64,000 nucleotides of DNA from Rikenella microfusus DSM 15922 (GTDB lineage: Bacteria > Bacteroidota > Bacteroidia > Bacteroidales > Rikenellaceae): NCBI RefSeq assembly GCF_000427365.1, contig NZ_KE386488.1, forward strand, positions 2,019,882-2,083,881, given 5' to 3'. Below, in pieces: positions 54,562-63,405 of the stretch; position 1 is the stretch's first letter, and each line of letters opens with the position of its first letter. The notes beneath the pieces were generated by a model that worked only from the letters and a program-made list of their open reading frames with translations, searched no databases and was not told the origin of the DNA. The position numbers and the translations under genes were made by a program.

Positions 54562-55503
54562 TTACGATTCCGGACGCTGTTTGATCTCCTTTTTGGTCAT
54601 CTCTTTCCGTACCAGTTCGGCGGAAGTGGCAGCCCGGTAAGCAGCTCCGTCCTGCAATCGGGTATCGCCTCCGGCCGTAGCGAACCACGGATTGTAATAA
54701 ACCCATTCGAAAACGGAACCGTTCTGAGGGGCGGTTTCGTCGTAAGCGGGATTTTCGTCCGGGAAATAGACAGCCGTACGCACCTGGCGTTCTCCTCCTT
54801 CATAATAAGTCCCGGCACGGGCCAACGGAGTCCCCGGATAGACCACGTCGCCGACCGCCACAGTCAGACTGCCGTTTTCGAGCACTGAATAGCGGCACAG
54901 CGTTCCGTCCGGATGTTCGACCAGTATCGAATTTTCCCTGGAACGATAAGTCGATTGCAGTCCGGCCTGCGCCGGAGCCTCGCCGTCGTGTATTTCCACC
55001 ACCGTGCCTTTCCGCATGGCGAACACCGTGTCTCCTTCGTTCAACATGAACTGCCAGACTTTCCATCCTCGCACCGGTTTGCCTTCGAAATGGCGCTCGT
55101 TCAGGTTGTACAGCTCCCGGACCGTTACCGGTTCGTGCGAAGTGCTGTACGGCAGCCGGTAAACGAAAGCGCTGTCGAGTTTCGGATGGCGGTACCCTCG
55201 GATATAATAATACCGGTAACCGCACCGGACGGGCTGTTCGGCATTGATCGGCGCGACGGTCAGCAGTTTCTGGTTGCTGCCGCGCATCACCGTCCTGAAA
55301 GTCGGAGACTGGCGCGTGTTTTGCCGTTCGGTGAATTTCAACAGGACGGTATAACTTCCGACGGGATATTTGACAGCGCTGATCTCCAGACTGGTACCGT
55401 CTACCCATCGGCTTGTCGTCTCGATTTCATGCTTCTGCTGGGCCGACACGCCCGACACGCCGCAAAGAACGAGGGCGGCAAGTGTCGTAAATTTGGCTGA
55501 CAT
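54562..55503 (-). CDS. Exported M23/LytM-like protein, probably catalytically inactive
   Basis: A 313-residue exported protein with a signal peptide (about 1-21, ending VSAQ). The C-terminal half follows the LytM beta-sheet plan: 'VFAMRKGTVVEIHDGE', 'NSILVEHPDGTLCRYSVLENGSLTVAVGDVVYPGTPLARAG'. The zinc-binding HxH of active M23 enzymes is replaced by YSV at that position, and no HxxxD is evident. It may be a structural or regulatory peptidoglycan-binding homologue. The N-terminal half (EISAVKYPVGSYTVLLKF) is beta-rich and unrecognised. Confidence 0.75.
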   Translation of the reverse strand: MSAKFTTLAALVLCGVSGVSAQQKHEIETTSRWVDGTSLEISAVKYPVGSYTVLLKFTERQNTRQSPTFRTVMRGSNQKLLTVAPINAEQPVRCGYRYYYIRGYRHPKLDSAFVYRLPYSTSHEPVTVRELYNLNERHFEGKPVRGWKVWQFMLNEGDTVFAMRKGTVVEIHDGEAPAQAGLQSTYRSRENSILVEHPDGTLCRYSVLENGSLTVAVGDVVYPGTPLARAGTYYEGGERQVRTAVYFPDENPAYDETAPQNGSVFEWVYYNPWFATAGGDTRLQDGAAYRAATSAELVRKEMTKKEIKQRPES

Positions 55504-55837
55504 AACGGATGAGAGTTTGGTTCTGTCAGACGAATATAGATAAAAGTCCGCGGATTTTCAAGGAGATCCGGGAATTTCCGACAGGTTGTTTTTCAATGCG
55601 GTCTATATAGGGTTATTGAGGCCTTAATGTCCGTTTACCGTCTGAAATGTATGTCGAGCGGCACGAGGCGATGAAAGCTCCGGCAAAAAGCTCCCGAGGG
55701 GCGGCGCGAACCGGATAAAAAGGGAAGCGGACGGAAAGGCTTCGCATAGAGACGGAGCCGTCGGATCGGTCCGGACATCGAAAAAGCGGCCTCTTTCCGA
55801 AAAAGAGGCCGCCGGGCGTCATACCGCGTGCGGAAGC
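55504..55837. other. Non-coding gap between two minus-strand genes
   Basis: Holds the terminator of the NlpE-like gene (55786-55812) and the promoter region of the M23-like gene. No repeats of the A-E families are seen. Confidence 0.5.
55786..55812 (-). terminator. Terminator of the NlpE-like lipoprotein gene
   Basis: On the minus strand, 11-bp perfect arms (gcggcctcttt and complement) followed by TTTTT, 26 bp after the stop codon. Confidence 0.85.
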
Positions 55838-56293
55838 CTATTCCGTCAGGGTGAGCGTGTAATTCAGTCCCGATTGCGCCCGTTGCAGGCCGGCGCCCAA
55901 CAATACCACGCTGTCGCCCAGATCGAGGAATGCGGTCGTATCCGGCCGTACCCCTGTCTCCACCAACTGGAAAAACACGGCCGACGAATCGCCGGGAATA
56001 CCCCGGAGCGCCGTCCACCGGCCCTCGGAGTCGAACTTCGCGTCCTGGCCGTTTTCCGCTTCGAGATAAGTCATCGACAGCCGGAAATCCCCGGCAAGCG
56101 AATCTTCCGCCGGATTGACCAGCGTCAGGTCGTAAACGATGCCCGGGCCGTCCGCCGCAGGCAGCGTTCCCACATAACGGCGCGATACCGTGTCCGACAC
56201 GGCATCCGTTTGCGCCCCCTTGTTCCCGCCGCAGGCCATCGCTCCGAGAGCCGCCAGCGCCGCGCACATCGGCCTTAACAGAATTCTTCTCAT
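55838..56293 (-). CDS. NlpE N-terminal-domain-like lipoprotein
   Basis: A 151-residue lipoprotein with signal and Cys21 (LGAMACGGNKG). The mature part matches the NlpE/CutF N-terminal beta-barrel: 'RRYVGTLPAADGPGIVYDLTLVN', 'FRLSMTYLE', 'GRWTALRG'. The CxxC metal or redox motif of the enterobacterial NlpE is replaced by ADGP, so copper binding there is unlikely. It may be a surface-sensing lipoprotein. It is divergent from tsaD. Confidence 0.82.
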   Translation of the reverse strand: MRRILLRPMCAALAALGAMACGGNKGAQTDAVSDTVSRRYVGTLPAADGPGIVYDLTLVNPAEDSLAGDFRLSMTYLEAENGQDAKFDSEGRWTALRGIPGDSSAVFFQLVETGVRPDTTAFLDLGDSVVLLGAGLQRAQSGLNYTLTLTE

Positions 56294-56375
56294 ACCTCTT
56301 GATATTTATTAAGTGAAACTCCGAAATGCGTGAAAATACAAAAAATAAGCCAAAGAACGCAAACCGAAAAATTCC

Positions 56376-56383
56376 TATCTTTG
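56376..56383 (+). promoter_or_regulatory. Promoter -7 element of tsaD
   Basis: TATCTTTG, an exact TAnnTTTG match, 35 bp before the tsaD ATG. Confidence 0.55.
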
Positions 56384-56418
56384 TCAATCCGTAACAGTCA
56401 TTTCATAGACCAGCCTGC

Positions 56419-57444
56419 ATGGAAATCACTATCCTCGGCATAGAATCCTCGTGCGACGACACCTCCGCCGCCGTCATACGCGACGGGGCGCTGCTGTCGA
56501 ACGTCATCGCCTCGCAAGCCGTCCACGCCGAATACGGCGGTGTCATTCCCGAACTCGCCTCCCGCGCCCACGGACAGAATATCGTCCCGGTGGTGGATCT
56601 CGCGCTGAAAAAGGCGGGCGTCGCTCCCGACGAGGTGGACGGCATCGCCGTCACACGCGGCCCGGGACTGCTCGGATCGTTGCTGGTCGGCGTGTCGTTC
56701 GCCAAAGGGTTCGCCATCGCCCAGGACACTCCGCTGATGGAGGTCAATCACCTGCAAGGGCATATCCTGGCCCATTTCGTGACCCTGCCGGACAACCCCG
56801 ACGCTCCGAAACCCGGATTTCCGTTCCTGTGCCTGCTCGTTTCGGGCGGTAACTCCCAGATCGTGCTGGTACGGGACTACCTCGATATGGAGATTATCGG
56901 CGGCACGATCGACGACGCGGCGGGCGAAGCGTTCGACAAGTGCGCCAAGATCATGGGACTGCCCTATCCCGGCGGCCCGCTGATCGACCGGATGGCCCGG
57001 GAAGGGGATCCCAAAGCCTTCAGGTTCGCCAAACCGTCGGTCGGCGGTTTCGACTACAGTTTCAGCGGGCTGAAAACTTCATTCCTCTACTTCCTGCGCG
57101 ACCGCGTGGCCGACGATCCGGATTTCATCGAAAAACACAAAGCCGATCTCTGTGCCTCGTTGCAGGCCACGATCGTCGAAATCTTGATGAACAAACTCGT
57201 CAAAGCGGCCAAACAGTACGACATCGCCGAAATCGCCGTGGCCGGAGGCGTGTCGGCCAATTCGGGCCTGCGCGACGCTATCCTCGCGGCCGGCCGGAAA
57301 TACGGCTGGACGACCTATATACCCCCGTTGTCGCTGACGACCGACAATGCCGCCATGATCGCCATTACCGGCTACTACAAATACCTGCGCGAGGAGTTCG
57401 CCGGGCTGGACATGGCTCCGGCAGCGCGTGCCGCCGATCTTTAA
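56419..57444 (+). CDS. tsaD: tRNA N6-threonylcarbamoyladenosine transferase TsaD
   Basis: Transfers threonylcarbamoyl to A37 of ANN-decoding tRNAs, together with TsaB and TsaE. It has 341 residues. It begins MEITILGIESSCDDTSAAV, with the metal-site HxxxH in VNHLQGHILAH. ASKHA nucleotide-binding segments are 'LVSGGNSQIVLV', 'GGTIDDAAGEAFDKCAKIMGLPYPGGP' and 'AVAGGVSANSGLRDA', plus the 'TDNAAMIA' motif. It is monocistronic with its own promoter and terminator. Confidence 0.97.
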   Translation: MEITILGIESSCDDTSAAVIRDGALLSNVIASQAVHAEYGGVIPELASRAHGQNIVPVVDLALKKAGVAPDEVDGIAVTRGPGLLGSLLVGVSFAKGFAIAQDTPLMEVNHLQGHILAHFVTLPDNPDAPKPGFPFLCLLVSGGNSQIVLVRDYLDMEIIGGTIDDAAGEAFDKCAKIMGLPYPGGPLIDRMAREGDPKAFRFAKPSVGGFDYSFSGLKTSFLYFLRDRVADDPDFIEKHKADLCASLQATIVEILMNKLVKAAKQYDIAEIAVAGGVSANSGLRDAILAAGRKYGWTTYIPPLSLTTDNAAMIAITGYYKYLREEFAGLDMAPAARAADL

Positions 57445-57481
57445 CGAGTCCTTTCCCGTCCCTCTCTGCGACAACCGCCTG

Positions 57482-57506
57482 ACGGCCCCGTATCGATCGG
57501 GGCCGT
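57482..57506 (+). terminator. Terminator of tsaD
   Basis: 9-bp arms (acggccccg / cggggccgt) with a 7-nt loop, followed by ATTCG. A weak T-run lowers confidence. Confidence 0.55.
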
Positions 57507-57543
57507 ATTCGCATATACAGACAAAACCCAAACCATTCTGTTT

Positions 57544-59703
57544 ATGAAACCGATTTTCCTTTTTCTGTGCAGCCTGCTGCTCCCGGTCTTTTCGGCCCGG
57601 GCGCAGGAGAACCGGCCGTTGCGCGTCGCCTGTGTCGGCAACAGCATCACTTACGGCGCCCTCATTCCGAACCGGGACCGCAATTCTTATCCGGCCCAGT
57701 TGCAGCAATACCTCGGGACTGGCTATGAAGTCCGTAATTTCGGCGTTTCGGGGCGTACTCTGCTCACCCGAGGCGACCTGCCCTATATCCAGACCTCCGA
57801 ATACCGGGCCTCGCTCGACTTCCGTCCCGACATCGTTCTGCTGAAGCTCGGCACCAACGACTCCAAACCGCAGAACCGCGGCTGCCTGGCCTCCGACTTT
57901 CTGTCCGACTACCGGGCTCTGATCCGGAGCTACCGCGAGCTCCCGTCCCGTCCCGAAGTGATCCTGCTGACCCCGGTCAAATGTTTTACGGACGAAAATA
58001 TCAGCGACAGCGTGATCGGCGGCCGGATCGTGCCGCTGGTACGGCGGCTCGCTTATGAAGACGGCCTGGCGGCGGTCAATCTTTACAACCTGTTCGGCGA
58101 CCGTTGGGATCCGGCGACGATGCCTGACCGCATCCATCCTTCGTCCATCGCCGCCGGACGCATGGCCCGCACGATCGGGGAGTATATCCTGCGGAATTGC
58201 GGCAAACCGGCCGCCGTCTATTCCGCGACGCTGCCCGCGCCTGTCGATCGTTCGAACTTTCATGGCCACACCCGGTACGACTTTATCATGCCGTGGGGTA
58301 AAACCGGAGAAGGGGTCGCTTGCCGTCTCGTGCTGCCGCGCGTCTATGCCGAAGGACAGCCCTGGGTGCTCCGCGCCCGCTTTTGGGGCCATGAACCGCA
58401 GGCCGACATCGCCCTGCTCGAAAACGGGTTCGCCATCGCCTATTGCGACGTGGCGAACCTGTACGGTGCGGAAGAGGCCCTTGAGCGTTGGGACAAGTTT
58501 TACGGCCTGATGACCCGTGCCGGTTTCAGCGAGCGCGTCGTCCTCGAAGGGATGAGCCGCGGCGGGCTACCGGTTTACAACTGGGCGGCACGCCGTCCGG
58601 AACGGGTATGCTGCATCTACGCCGACGCGCCGGTCATGGACCTGAAAAGCTGGCCGGTCGGATCGTCGCCGGAAGATACGCGGCTGATGATGGCCGCATA
58701 CGGGTTCCGTAACGAGAAACAGATGCGGAAATGGAGCCGTAACCCGATCGATCACGCTGCCGCGTTGGCGGGAACGGATATTCCGATCCTGCATGTCGTG
58801 GGGGATGCCGACACGGTGGTGCCTCCGGCCGAAAATACCGAGGTCTTCCGCGAACGTTACGAGGCCGCCGGAGGCACCCGGATGGAAGTGATCCATAAAC
58901 CGGGCGTGGGACACCATCCTCACTCGCTGACCGATCCGGATCCCATCGTCGGGTTCGTGCTGCGGGCGGCCGGTCTCTATTCCAATCCCTGCGTCCGGCC
59001 CGTTCCGGGCAACGAATTCCGCTCGGCGGCCGGATGGGTTCCCGGCGCCGAATGGCACGGCATAGCCGAGGATATTACCGCCACCCTGCGACGGCATGCC
59101 GAACGGGCGGATTCCGGCAAGCGGCTCCGGGTGCTGTTACTGGGCAATTCCATTACTCAGGGTTTCGGCGGTTGCCGTCGGCTGGTCGCTTACAAACCGG
59201 GGCGCGAGGCGATGGACGGGGCCGTAGGCGACAGTTCCTGCTGGGAGAGCGCCGGTATTTCGGGCGACAAAACCCAAAATTTGCTTTGGAGACTGCGGCA
59301 CGGGACTTATGATGTCGTCCGTCCGGAAAATATCGTGATTACCATCGGGATCAATAACCTGATCGCCGGAGACCGGCCGGAAGAGGTAACCGAAGGAATC
59401 GAAGCGGTCGCGCGTGAAGCGGCCCGGCTTTTTCCCGCCAGCCGCATCATCCTGTTCGGTCTGCTGCCCGCCGGGGCGGACAGTTCCGACCCGTTGCGTC
59501 GGAAAAGCCTCCGGGTCCACCGGCTGCTCGCCGAACGCAAAGCCGCCCTGCCGGATAACGTGCGGTATGTCGATCCGACCGCATGGTTCGTCGCTCCGGA
59601 CGGCAAACCGCTTCCCGGCCTGTATTCCGGCGACAATATCCACCTGACGGCGGAAGGGTACCGGGTCTGGAGCGGCCGGATCGCAGCCTTGCTGGAAGAA
59701 TAA
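57544..59703 (+). CDS. Exported three-domain esterase: SGNH + alpha/beta hydrolase + SGNH
   Basis: A 719-residue exported protein with a signal peptide (about 1-20, ending ARAQ). Domain 1 (about 25-220) is an SGNH hydrolase with CVGNSITYG (Ser34), LGTNDS and DRIHPS. Domain 2 (about 235-480) is an alpha/beta hydrolase with nucleophile GMSRGG (about Ser338), Asp in VVGDADTVVPP and His in GVGHHPHS. Domain 3 (about 525-719) is a second SGNH domain with LLGNSITQGFGG (about Ser535), IGINNL and DNIHLT. All three catalytic sets look intact. It probably deacylates a complex glycan, but the substrate is unknown. Confidence 0.9.
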   Translation: MKPIFLFLCSLLLPVFSARAQENRPLRVACVGNSITYGALIPNRDRNSYPAQLQQYLGTGYEVRNFGVSGRTLLTRGDLPYIQTSEYRASLDFRPDIVLLKLGTNDSKPQNRGCLASDFLSDYRALIRSYRELPSRPEVILLTPVKCFTDENISDSVIGGRIVPLVRRLAYEDGLAAVNLYNLFGDRWDPATMPDRIHPSSIAAGRMARTIGEYILRNCGKPAAVYSATLPAPVDRSNFHGHTRYDFIMPWGKTGEGVACRLVLPRVYAEGQPWVLRARFWGHEPQADIALLENGFAIAYCDVANLYGAEEALERWDKFYGLMTRAGFSERVVLEGMSRGGLPVYNWAARRPERVCCIYADAPVMDLKSWPVGSSPEDTRLMMAAYGFRNEKQMRKWSRNPIDHAAALAGTDIPILHVVGDADTVVPPAENTEVFRERYEAAGGTRMEVIHKPGVGHHPHSLTDPDPIVGFVLRAAGLYSNPCVRPVPGNEFRSAAGWVPGAEWHGIAEDITATLRRHAERADSGKRLRVLLLGNSITQGFGGCRRLVAYKPGREAMDGAVGDSSCWESAGISGDKTQNLLWRLRHGTYDVVRPENIVITIGINNLIAGDRPEEVTEGIEAVAREAARLFPASRIILFGLLPAGADSSDPLRRKSLRVHRLLAERKAALPDNVRYVDPTAWFVAPDGKPLPGLYSGDNIHLTAEGYRVWSGRIAALLEE

Positions 59704-60037
59704 GACCGGGCGGCCTCGCCGTGAAAACAGACAACGGACGGTTTCGATATCCCTACGGTATCGGAACCGTCCGTTTTCCGTTTGGCCGGTCGGCGGCCGG
59801 AGTACGGGCCGAAAACATCTGAAAATCCGGAATCCGAGCGGACGATCAGATAAAATCGCACTGATTTTTTATCACATTGATATGTAGTATGTTGTGTTCG
59901 TTCGTACATTTCAGGAAGCTGCTGTGTGTAAAAATTGCACGCCTTTTGCATGAAATCCCGTGAACGGCTACGGGCCGTGTTCATTGTACGTCAGGAAATA
60001 CTCGAAAAAATTATTCATAATCAAAAAACTATCGACA
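59704..60037. other. Gap with esterase terminator and antiporter leader
   Basis: Terminator at 59733-59749/59759-59775 (17-bp arms with one G-T pair, then TTCCGTTT). 59830-60037 is AT-rich leader of the antiporter. TACATTTC at about 59964 could be its -7 element (the ORF frame from 59960 is not used). No repeats are seen. Confidence 0.6.
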
Positions 60038-61555
60038 ATGGCAAATTCTACTAAATCCACAGCGTTCAAGCTCAGTGTGATGACGCTGGCCATTATGAAC
60101 GTGGCGGCGGTCGTCAGCCTGCGCGGGCTGCCGGCGGAGGCCACCTACGGACTCAGTTCCGCATTCTATTACCTGTTCGCCGCCATCGTGTTCCTGATCC
60201 CGACGGCGCTGGTGGCCGCCGAACTGGCGGCGATGTTCTCCAGCAAGCAGGGCGGGGTATTCCGCTGGGTCGGCGAGGCCATGGGAACCCGCACCGGTTT
60301 CCTGGCCATCTTCCTGCAATGGGTCGAGAGTACCATCTGGTATCCGACGGTGCTGACTTTCGGGGCCGTGGCCATCGCGTTCATCGGCATGAACGAAGTG
60401 CACGACATGGGACTCGCTTCCAACAAACTCTATACGCTGATCGTGGTGCTGGCCATCTATTGGATCGCTACCTTCATCTCGCTCAAAGGGTTGGGCTGGG
60501 TCGGCAAAGTTTCCAAAATCGGGGCCATGGTCGGTACCATTATCCCGGCCGGACTGCTGATCGTTTTCGGGATCATCTATATCTCGACCGGAGGCCAGAA
60601 CCAGATGGACATGAGCCAGAGTTTCTTTCCGGATCTCTCGAAATTCGACAACCTCGTGCTGGCTTCCAGTATCTTCCTCTTCTATGCGGGGATGGAGATG
60701 ATGGGGGTGCACGTGATGGACGTGAAGAACCCCGGTAAGAACTACCCGAAAGCGATCTTCATCGGCGCTCTGATTACGGTGCTGATTTTCGTGCTGGGTA
60801 CTTTCGCCCTGGGGCTGGTGATTCCCGCCAAAGACATCAGCCTGACGCAGTCGCTCCTGGTGGGCTTCGACAACTACCTGCATTACCTGCACCTGACCTG
60901 GGCCACTCCGGTGATCGCCATCGCGCTGGCTTTCGGCGTGCTGGCCGGGGTGCTGACATGGGTCGCCGGCCCGTCGAAAGGTATCTTTACCGTGGGACGG
61001 TCGGGCTATCTGCCTCCGTTCTTCCAGAAAACCAACAAACTGGGCGTTCAGAAAAACATCCTTTACGTCCAGGGCGGAGTCGTGACGCTCCTGGGGCTGC
61101 TTTTCGTCGTGATGCCTTCGGTTCAGTCTTTCTACCAGATCCTGTCGCAGCTGACGGTACTCCTGTACCTGATTATGTATATGCTGATGTTCGCGTCGGC
61201 CATCGTGCTGCGTTACAAGATGCCGAAAGAACAGCGCCCGTTCCGGATCGGGAAGGGTGGCAACGGACTGCTGTGGTTCGTCGGCGGTCTGGGCTTCTGC
61301 GGGTCGTTGCTGGCCTTTATCCTGAGTTTCGTGAAGCCGGGGTCGATTGCGGGTATCAGCAACGGAATGTGGTTCGGCGTGCTGATTATCGGCGCGGCGA
61401 TCGTGGTGGCCACTCCGTTCGTCATCTACGCCATGCGTAAACCGAGTTGGAAAGACCCTGCCGCGCAGATCGAACCGTTCCACTGGGAAACGCCGGCGAA
61501 ACCGGACGCGCAGGTCGCTCCGGTTCCGGAGGGCGACGCGCCGGCAGCCAAGTGA
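60038..61555 (+). CDS. Amino-acid antiporter, glutamate:GABA (GadC-like) family
   Basis: A 505-residue APC-superfamily transporter with about 12 membrane helices. The start at ATG 60038 (MANSTKSTAFKLSVM) is preferred, since the ORF upstream is non-conserved leader. Resemblance to GadC: 'TLAIMNVAAVVSLRGLPAEATYGLSS', 'AELAAMFSSKQGGVFRWVGEA', 'VESTIWYPTVLTF' and 'WVAGPSKGIFTVGRSGYLPPFFQKTN'. It has a polar C-terminal tail, as in GadC, where the tail plugs the pore at neutral pH. It sits next to a glutaminase, so Gln/Glu exchange in acid resistance is likely. No gadB is in the window. Confidence 0.88.
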   Translation: MANSTKSTAFKLSVMTLAIMNVAAVVSLRGLPAEATYGLSSAFYYLFAAIVFLIPTALVAAELAAMFSSKQGGVFRWVGEAMGTRTGFLAIFLQWVESTIWYPTVLTFGAVAIAFIGMNEVHDMGLASNKLYTLIVVLAIYWIATFISLKGLGWVGKVSKIGAMVGTIIPAGLLIVFGIIYISTGGQNQMDMSQSFFPDLSKFDNLVLASSIFLFYAGMEMMGVHVMDVKNPGKNYPKAIFIGALITVLIFVLGTFALGLVIPAKDISLTQSLLVGFDNYLHYLHLTWATPVIAIALAFGVLAGVLTWVAGPSKGIFTVGRSGYLPPFFQKTNKLGVQKNILYVQGGVVTLLGLLFVVMPSVQSFYQILSQLTVLLYLIMYMLMFASAIVLRYKMPKEQRPFRIGKGGNGLLWFVGGLGFCGSLLAFILSFVKPGSIAGISNGMWFGVLIIGAAIVVATPFVIYAMRKPSWKDPAAQIEPFHWETPAKPDAQVAPVPEGDAPAAK

Positions 61556-61659
61556 CGCCGTTTCCGCCGGTCCGCCTGCCGCACGTTTTGCGGACGCAGG
61601 ACATGGCGGACCGGAAACAGGAGTAGCGATCGAAACAAGCATTAAAAAACAATTGTATT

Positions 61660-62103
61660 ATGAAAGAAAAAGATAACAGCGCTGCGGCGAAAGAAGCTTT
61701 GGCCGAAGCGAAAAACAAACTCAAGGATGCCGGACAGGCGGTGAAGGAAGCCGCATCGCAGGCTGCCGCCGCCGTGTCGCTCAAGGCCGGGGACGTGACC
61801 GAAACGGTCAGGGAGAAGGCCGCTCAGTTGAAAGAGACCGCCGGCGAGAAGGCGGCCCGCCTGGCCGAAGCGGCCAAAGAAAAGGCAGACCGGCTGAAAG
61901 AGACCGCCAAAGAAAAGGCCGGACAGGTGAAAGACAAAGCCGGCGAGGTGGGCGAAACGGTTAAGGAGAAAGTGAACAGCGGTGTGGCTACGGCGGCGTC
62001 CGCCGTCTCTTCCGCAGCCCGGACGGTCAGCGCCAAGGCCGACGAGGTGAGCGAAAAGGCCAAAGCTCAGAGCTGCCGCGGCAAAAGTTGCCGCAAGGAG
62101 TAA
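61660..62103 (+). CDS. LEA-like amphipathic-helix repeat protein
   Basis: 147 residues, composed almost only of Ala, Lys, Glu, Val, Thr and Gly, in about eleven-residue amphipathic repeats (AAQLKETAGEKAARLAEAA, EKADRLKETAKEKAGQV). It resembles late-embryogenesis-abundant/YtxH-type stress proteins. It has no signal peptide and is predicted to be disordered or helical. The C-terminus has two Cys (SCRGKSC). It lies between the antiporter and glutaminase genes on the same strand (104 and 97 bp gaps), which suggests a stress, probably acid, role. Confidence 0.75.
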   Translation: MKEKDNSAAAKEALAEAKNKLKDAGQAVKEAASQAAAAVSLKAGDVTETVREKAAQLKETAGEKAARLAEAAKEKADRLKETAKEKAGQVKDKAGEVGETVKEKVNSGVATAASAVSSAARTVSAKADEVSEKAKAQSCRGKSCRKE

Positions 62104-62200
62104 TCCGCAGTGTCCGGGGGATACGGCACCGCCCGTTACGGGCGGTGGGTACCCTCGCCGCGGTTGGGTCCGACAGTATGAATCAACTATCGAGAATATT

Positions 62201-63166
62201 ATGAAAAAAACTATTTCCGTCGCTGCGCTCAAATCGCTGGTGAACGAAGCCTACGAACAGGTCAAAAGCGCGAAAGGCGGCGCGAACGCCGACTATATTC
62301 CTTATTTGGCCAACGTGCCCTCCGATCTGTTCGGCATTGCGGTGAGCCTGCCGGGAGGCGAAATCATCGAGGCCGGCGATACGAGGTACGTGTTCGGCAT
62401 CGAGTCCATCTCGAAAGTGCATACCGCGGTGCTGGTATTGCGGCAGTCGGGGCCGGAGAAGCTGCTCGAAAAGATCGGGGCGGACGCCACGGGGCTGCCT
62501 TTCAACTCCATTATGGCCATCCTGTTGGAGAAAGACCATCCGAGCACGCCGCTGGTCAATTCGGGAGCCATCGCGGCTTGCAGCATGGTCGGTCCGACTG
62601 CGGACGCGGATGCCAAGTGGAAGGCCATCGAGGAGAATATGGCGGATTTGTGCGGCTCGCCGTTGGTGTTGCTGGAGGAGCTGTACCGGTCGGAAACGGC
62701 TACCAATTTCAACAACAAGTCGATTGCGTGGCTGCTGAAAAATTATAACCGTATTTACGACGATCCGGATATGGCTCTGGATCTCTATACGCGTCAGTGT
62801 TCGATGGGGGTTACGGCCCGGCAGCTGGCTGTCGCCGGCTGCACCATCGCGAACTACGGGCTGAACCCGTCTACGGGAAAACAGGTGTTCGACAGGGCAT
62901 TGGCGCCGAAGATCGTGGCCTTGATCGCTGCGGTCGGTTTCTACGAACATACGGGCGACTGGATGTACACCAGTGGCATACCTGCAAAGACGGGTGTCGG
63001 AGGCGGTGTTATGGGCGTTCTGCCCGGTGGGTTTGGAATCGCCGCCTTCGCCCCGCCGTTAGACGACGCCGGCAACTCGGTGAAAGCTCAACAGGCCGTT
63101 CGGTACATCGCCCGTCATCTGGGCGTGAACGTGTACAGCGGCGACAGTATCGAGATCACTGCGTAG
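62201..63166 (+). CDS. glsA: Glutaminase A
   Basis: Hydrolyses glutamine to glutamate and ammonia. It has 321 residues, slightly longer than the usual 305-310. It has the serine-dependent beta-lactamase-like fold: nucleophile in FGIESISKVHT (SxxK), 'STPLVNSGAIAACSMV', 'ETATNFNNKSIAWLLKNY' and 'GVGGGVMGVLPGGFGIAAFAPPLD'. Ammonia released in the cytoplasm consumes protons. Together with a GadC-like exchanger this is the glutamine-dependent acid-resistance arrangement known from enterobacteria. A strong terminator follows. Confidence 0.95.
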   Translation: MKKTISVAALKSLVNEAYEQVKSAKGGANADYIPYLANVPSDLFGIAVSLPGGEIIEAGDTRYVFGIESISKVHTAVLVLRQSGPEKLLEKIGADATGLPFNSIMAILLEKDHPSTPLVNSGAIAACSMVGPTADADAKWKAIEENMADLCGSPLVLLEELYRSETATNFNNKSIAWLLKNYNRIYDDPDMALDLYTRQCSMGVTARQLAVAGCTIANYGLNPSTGKQVFDRALAPKIVALIAAVGFYEHTGDWMYTSGIPAKTGVGGGVMGVLPGGFGIAAFAPPLDDAGNSVKAQQAVRYIARHLGVNVYSGDSIEITA

Positions 63167-63210
63167 CTTCTTTCGGATTACGCCTACCCGGCGTAACGGC
63201 GTCCGACAGG

Positions 63211-63246
63211 CCGGTCGGCTCTTTCCGTGAGCCGACCGGTTTTTTA
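63211..63246 (+). terminator. Terminator of glsA
   Basis: 11-bp perfect arms (63211-63221, 63229-63239), loop of 7, followed by a run of six T. Confidence 0.9.
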
Positions 63247-63293
63247 CACCCGTTGTCTAAATTTTAGACAACGGGTGTCTATTTTTTAGACAC
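63246..63293. promoter_or_regulatory. Nested TGTCTAAA palindromes
   Basis: 63246-63261 and 63263-63278 form a near-continuous perfect 33-bp palindrome (arms acacccgttgtctaaa). 63275-63281 and 63287-63293 form a second inverted pair (gtgtcta/tagacac). It lies between the glsA terminator and the permease gene at 63406, so it could be an operator or a second terminator. Confidence 0.5.
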
Positions 63294-63405
63294 TTCGATC
63301 GGGTGTGTGGTTCGTTAGTTGTTGATATATAGCGCGTTGTAAGTGATGGCATGGTTTTGGGTAAAATCGTATGCAGTTACCATGGGCTATACGTAAACTG
63401 CAATT

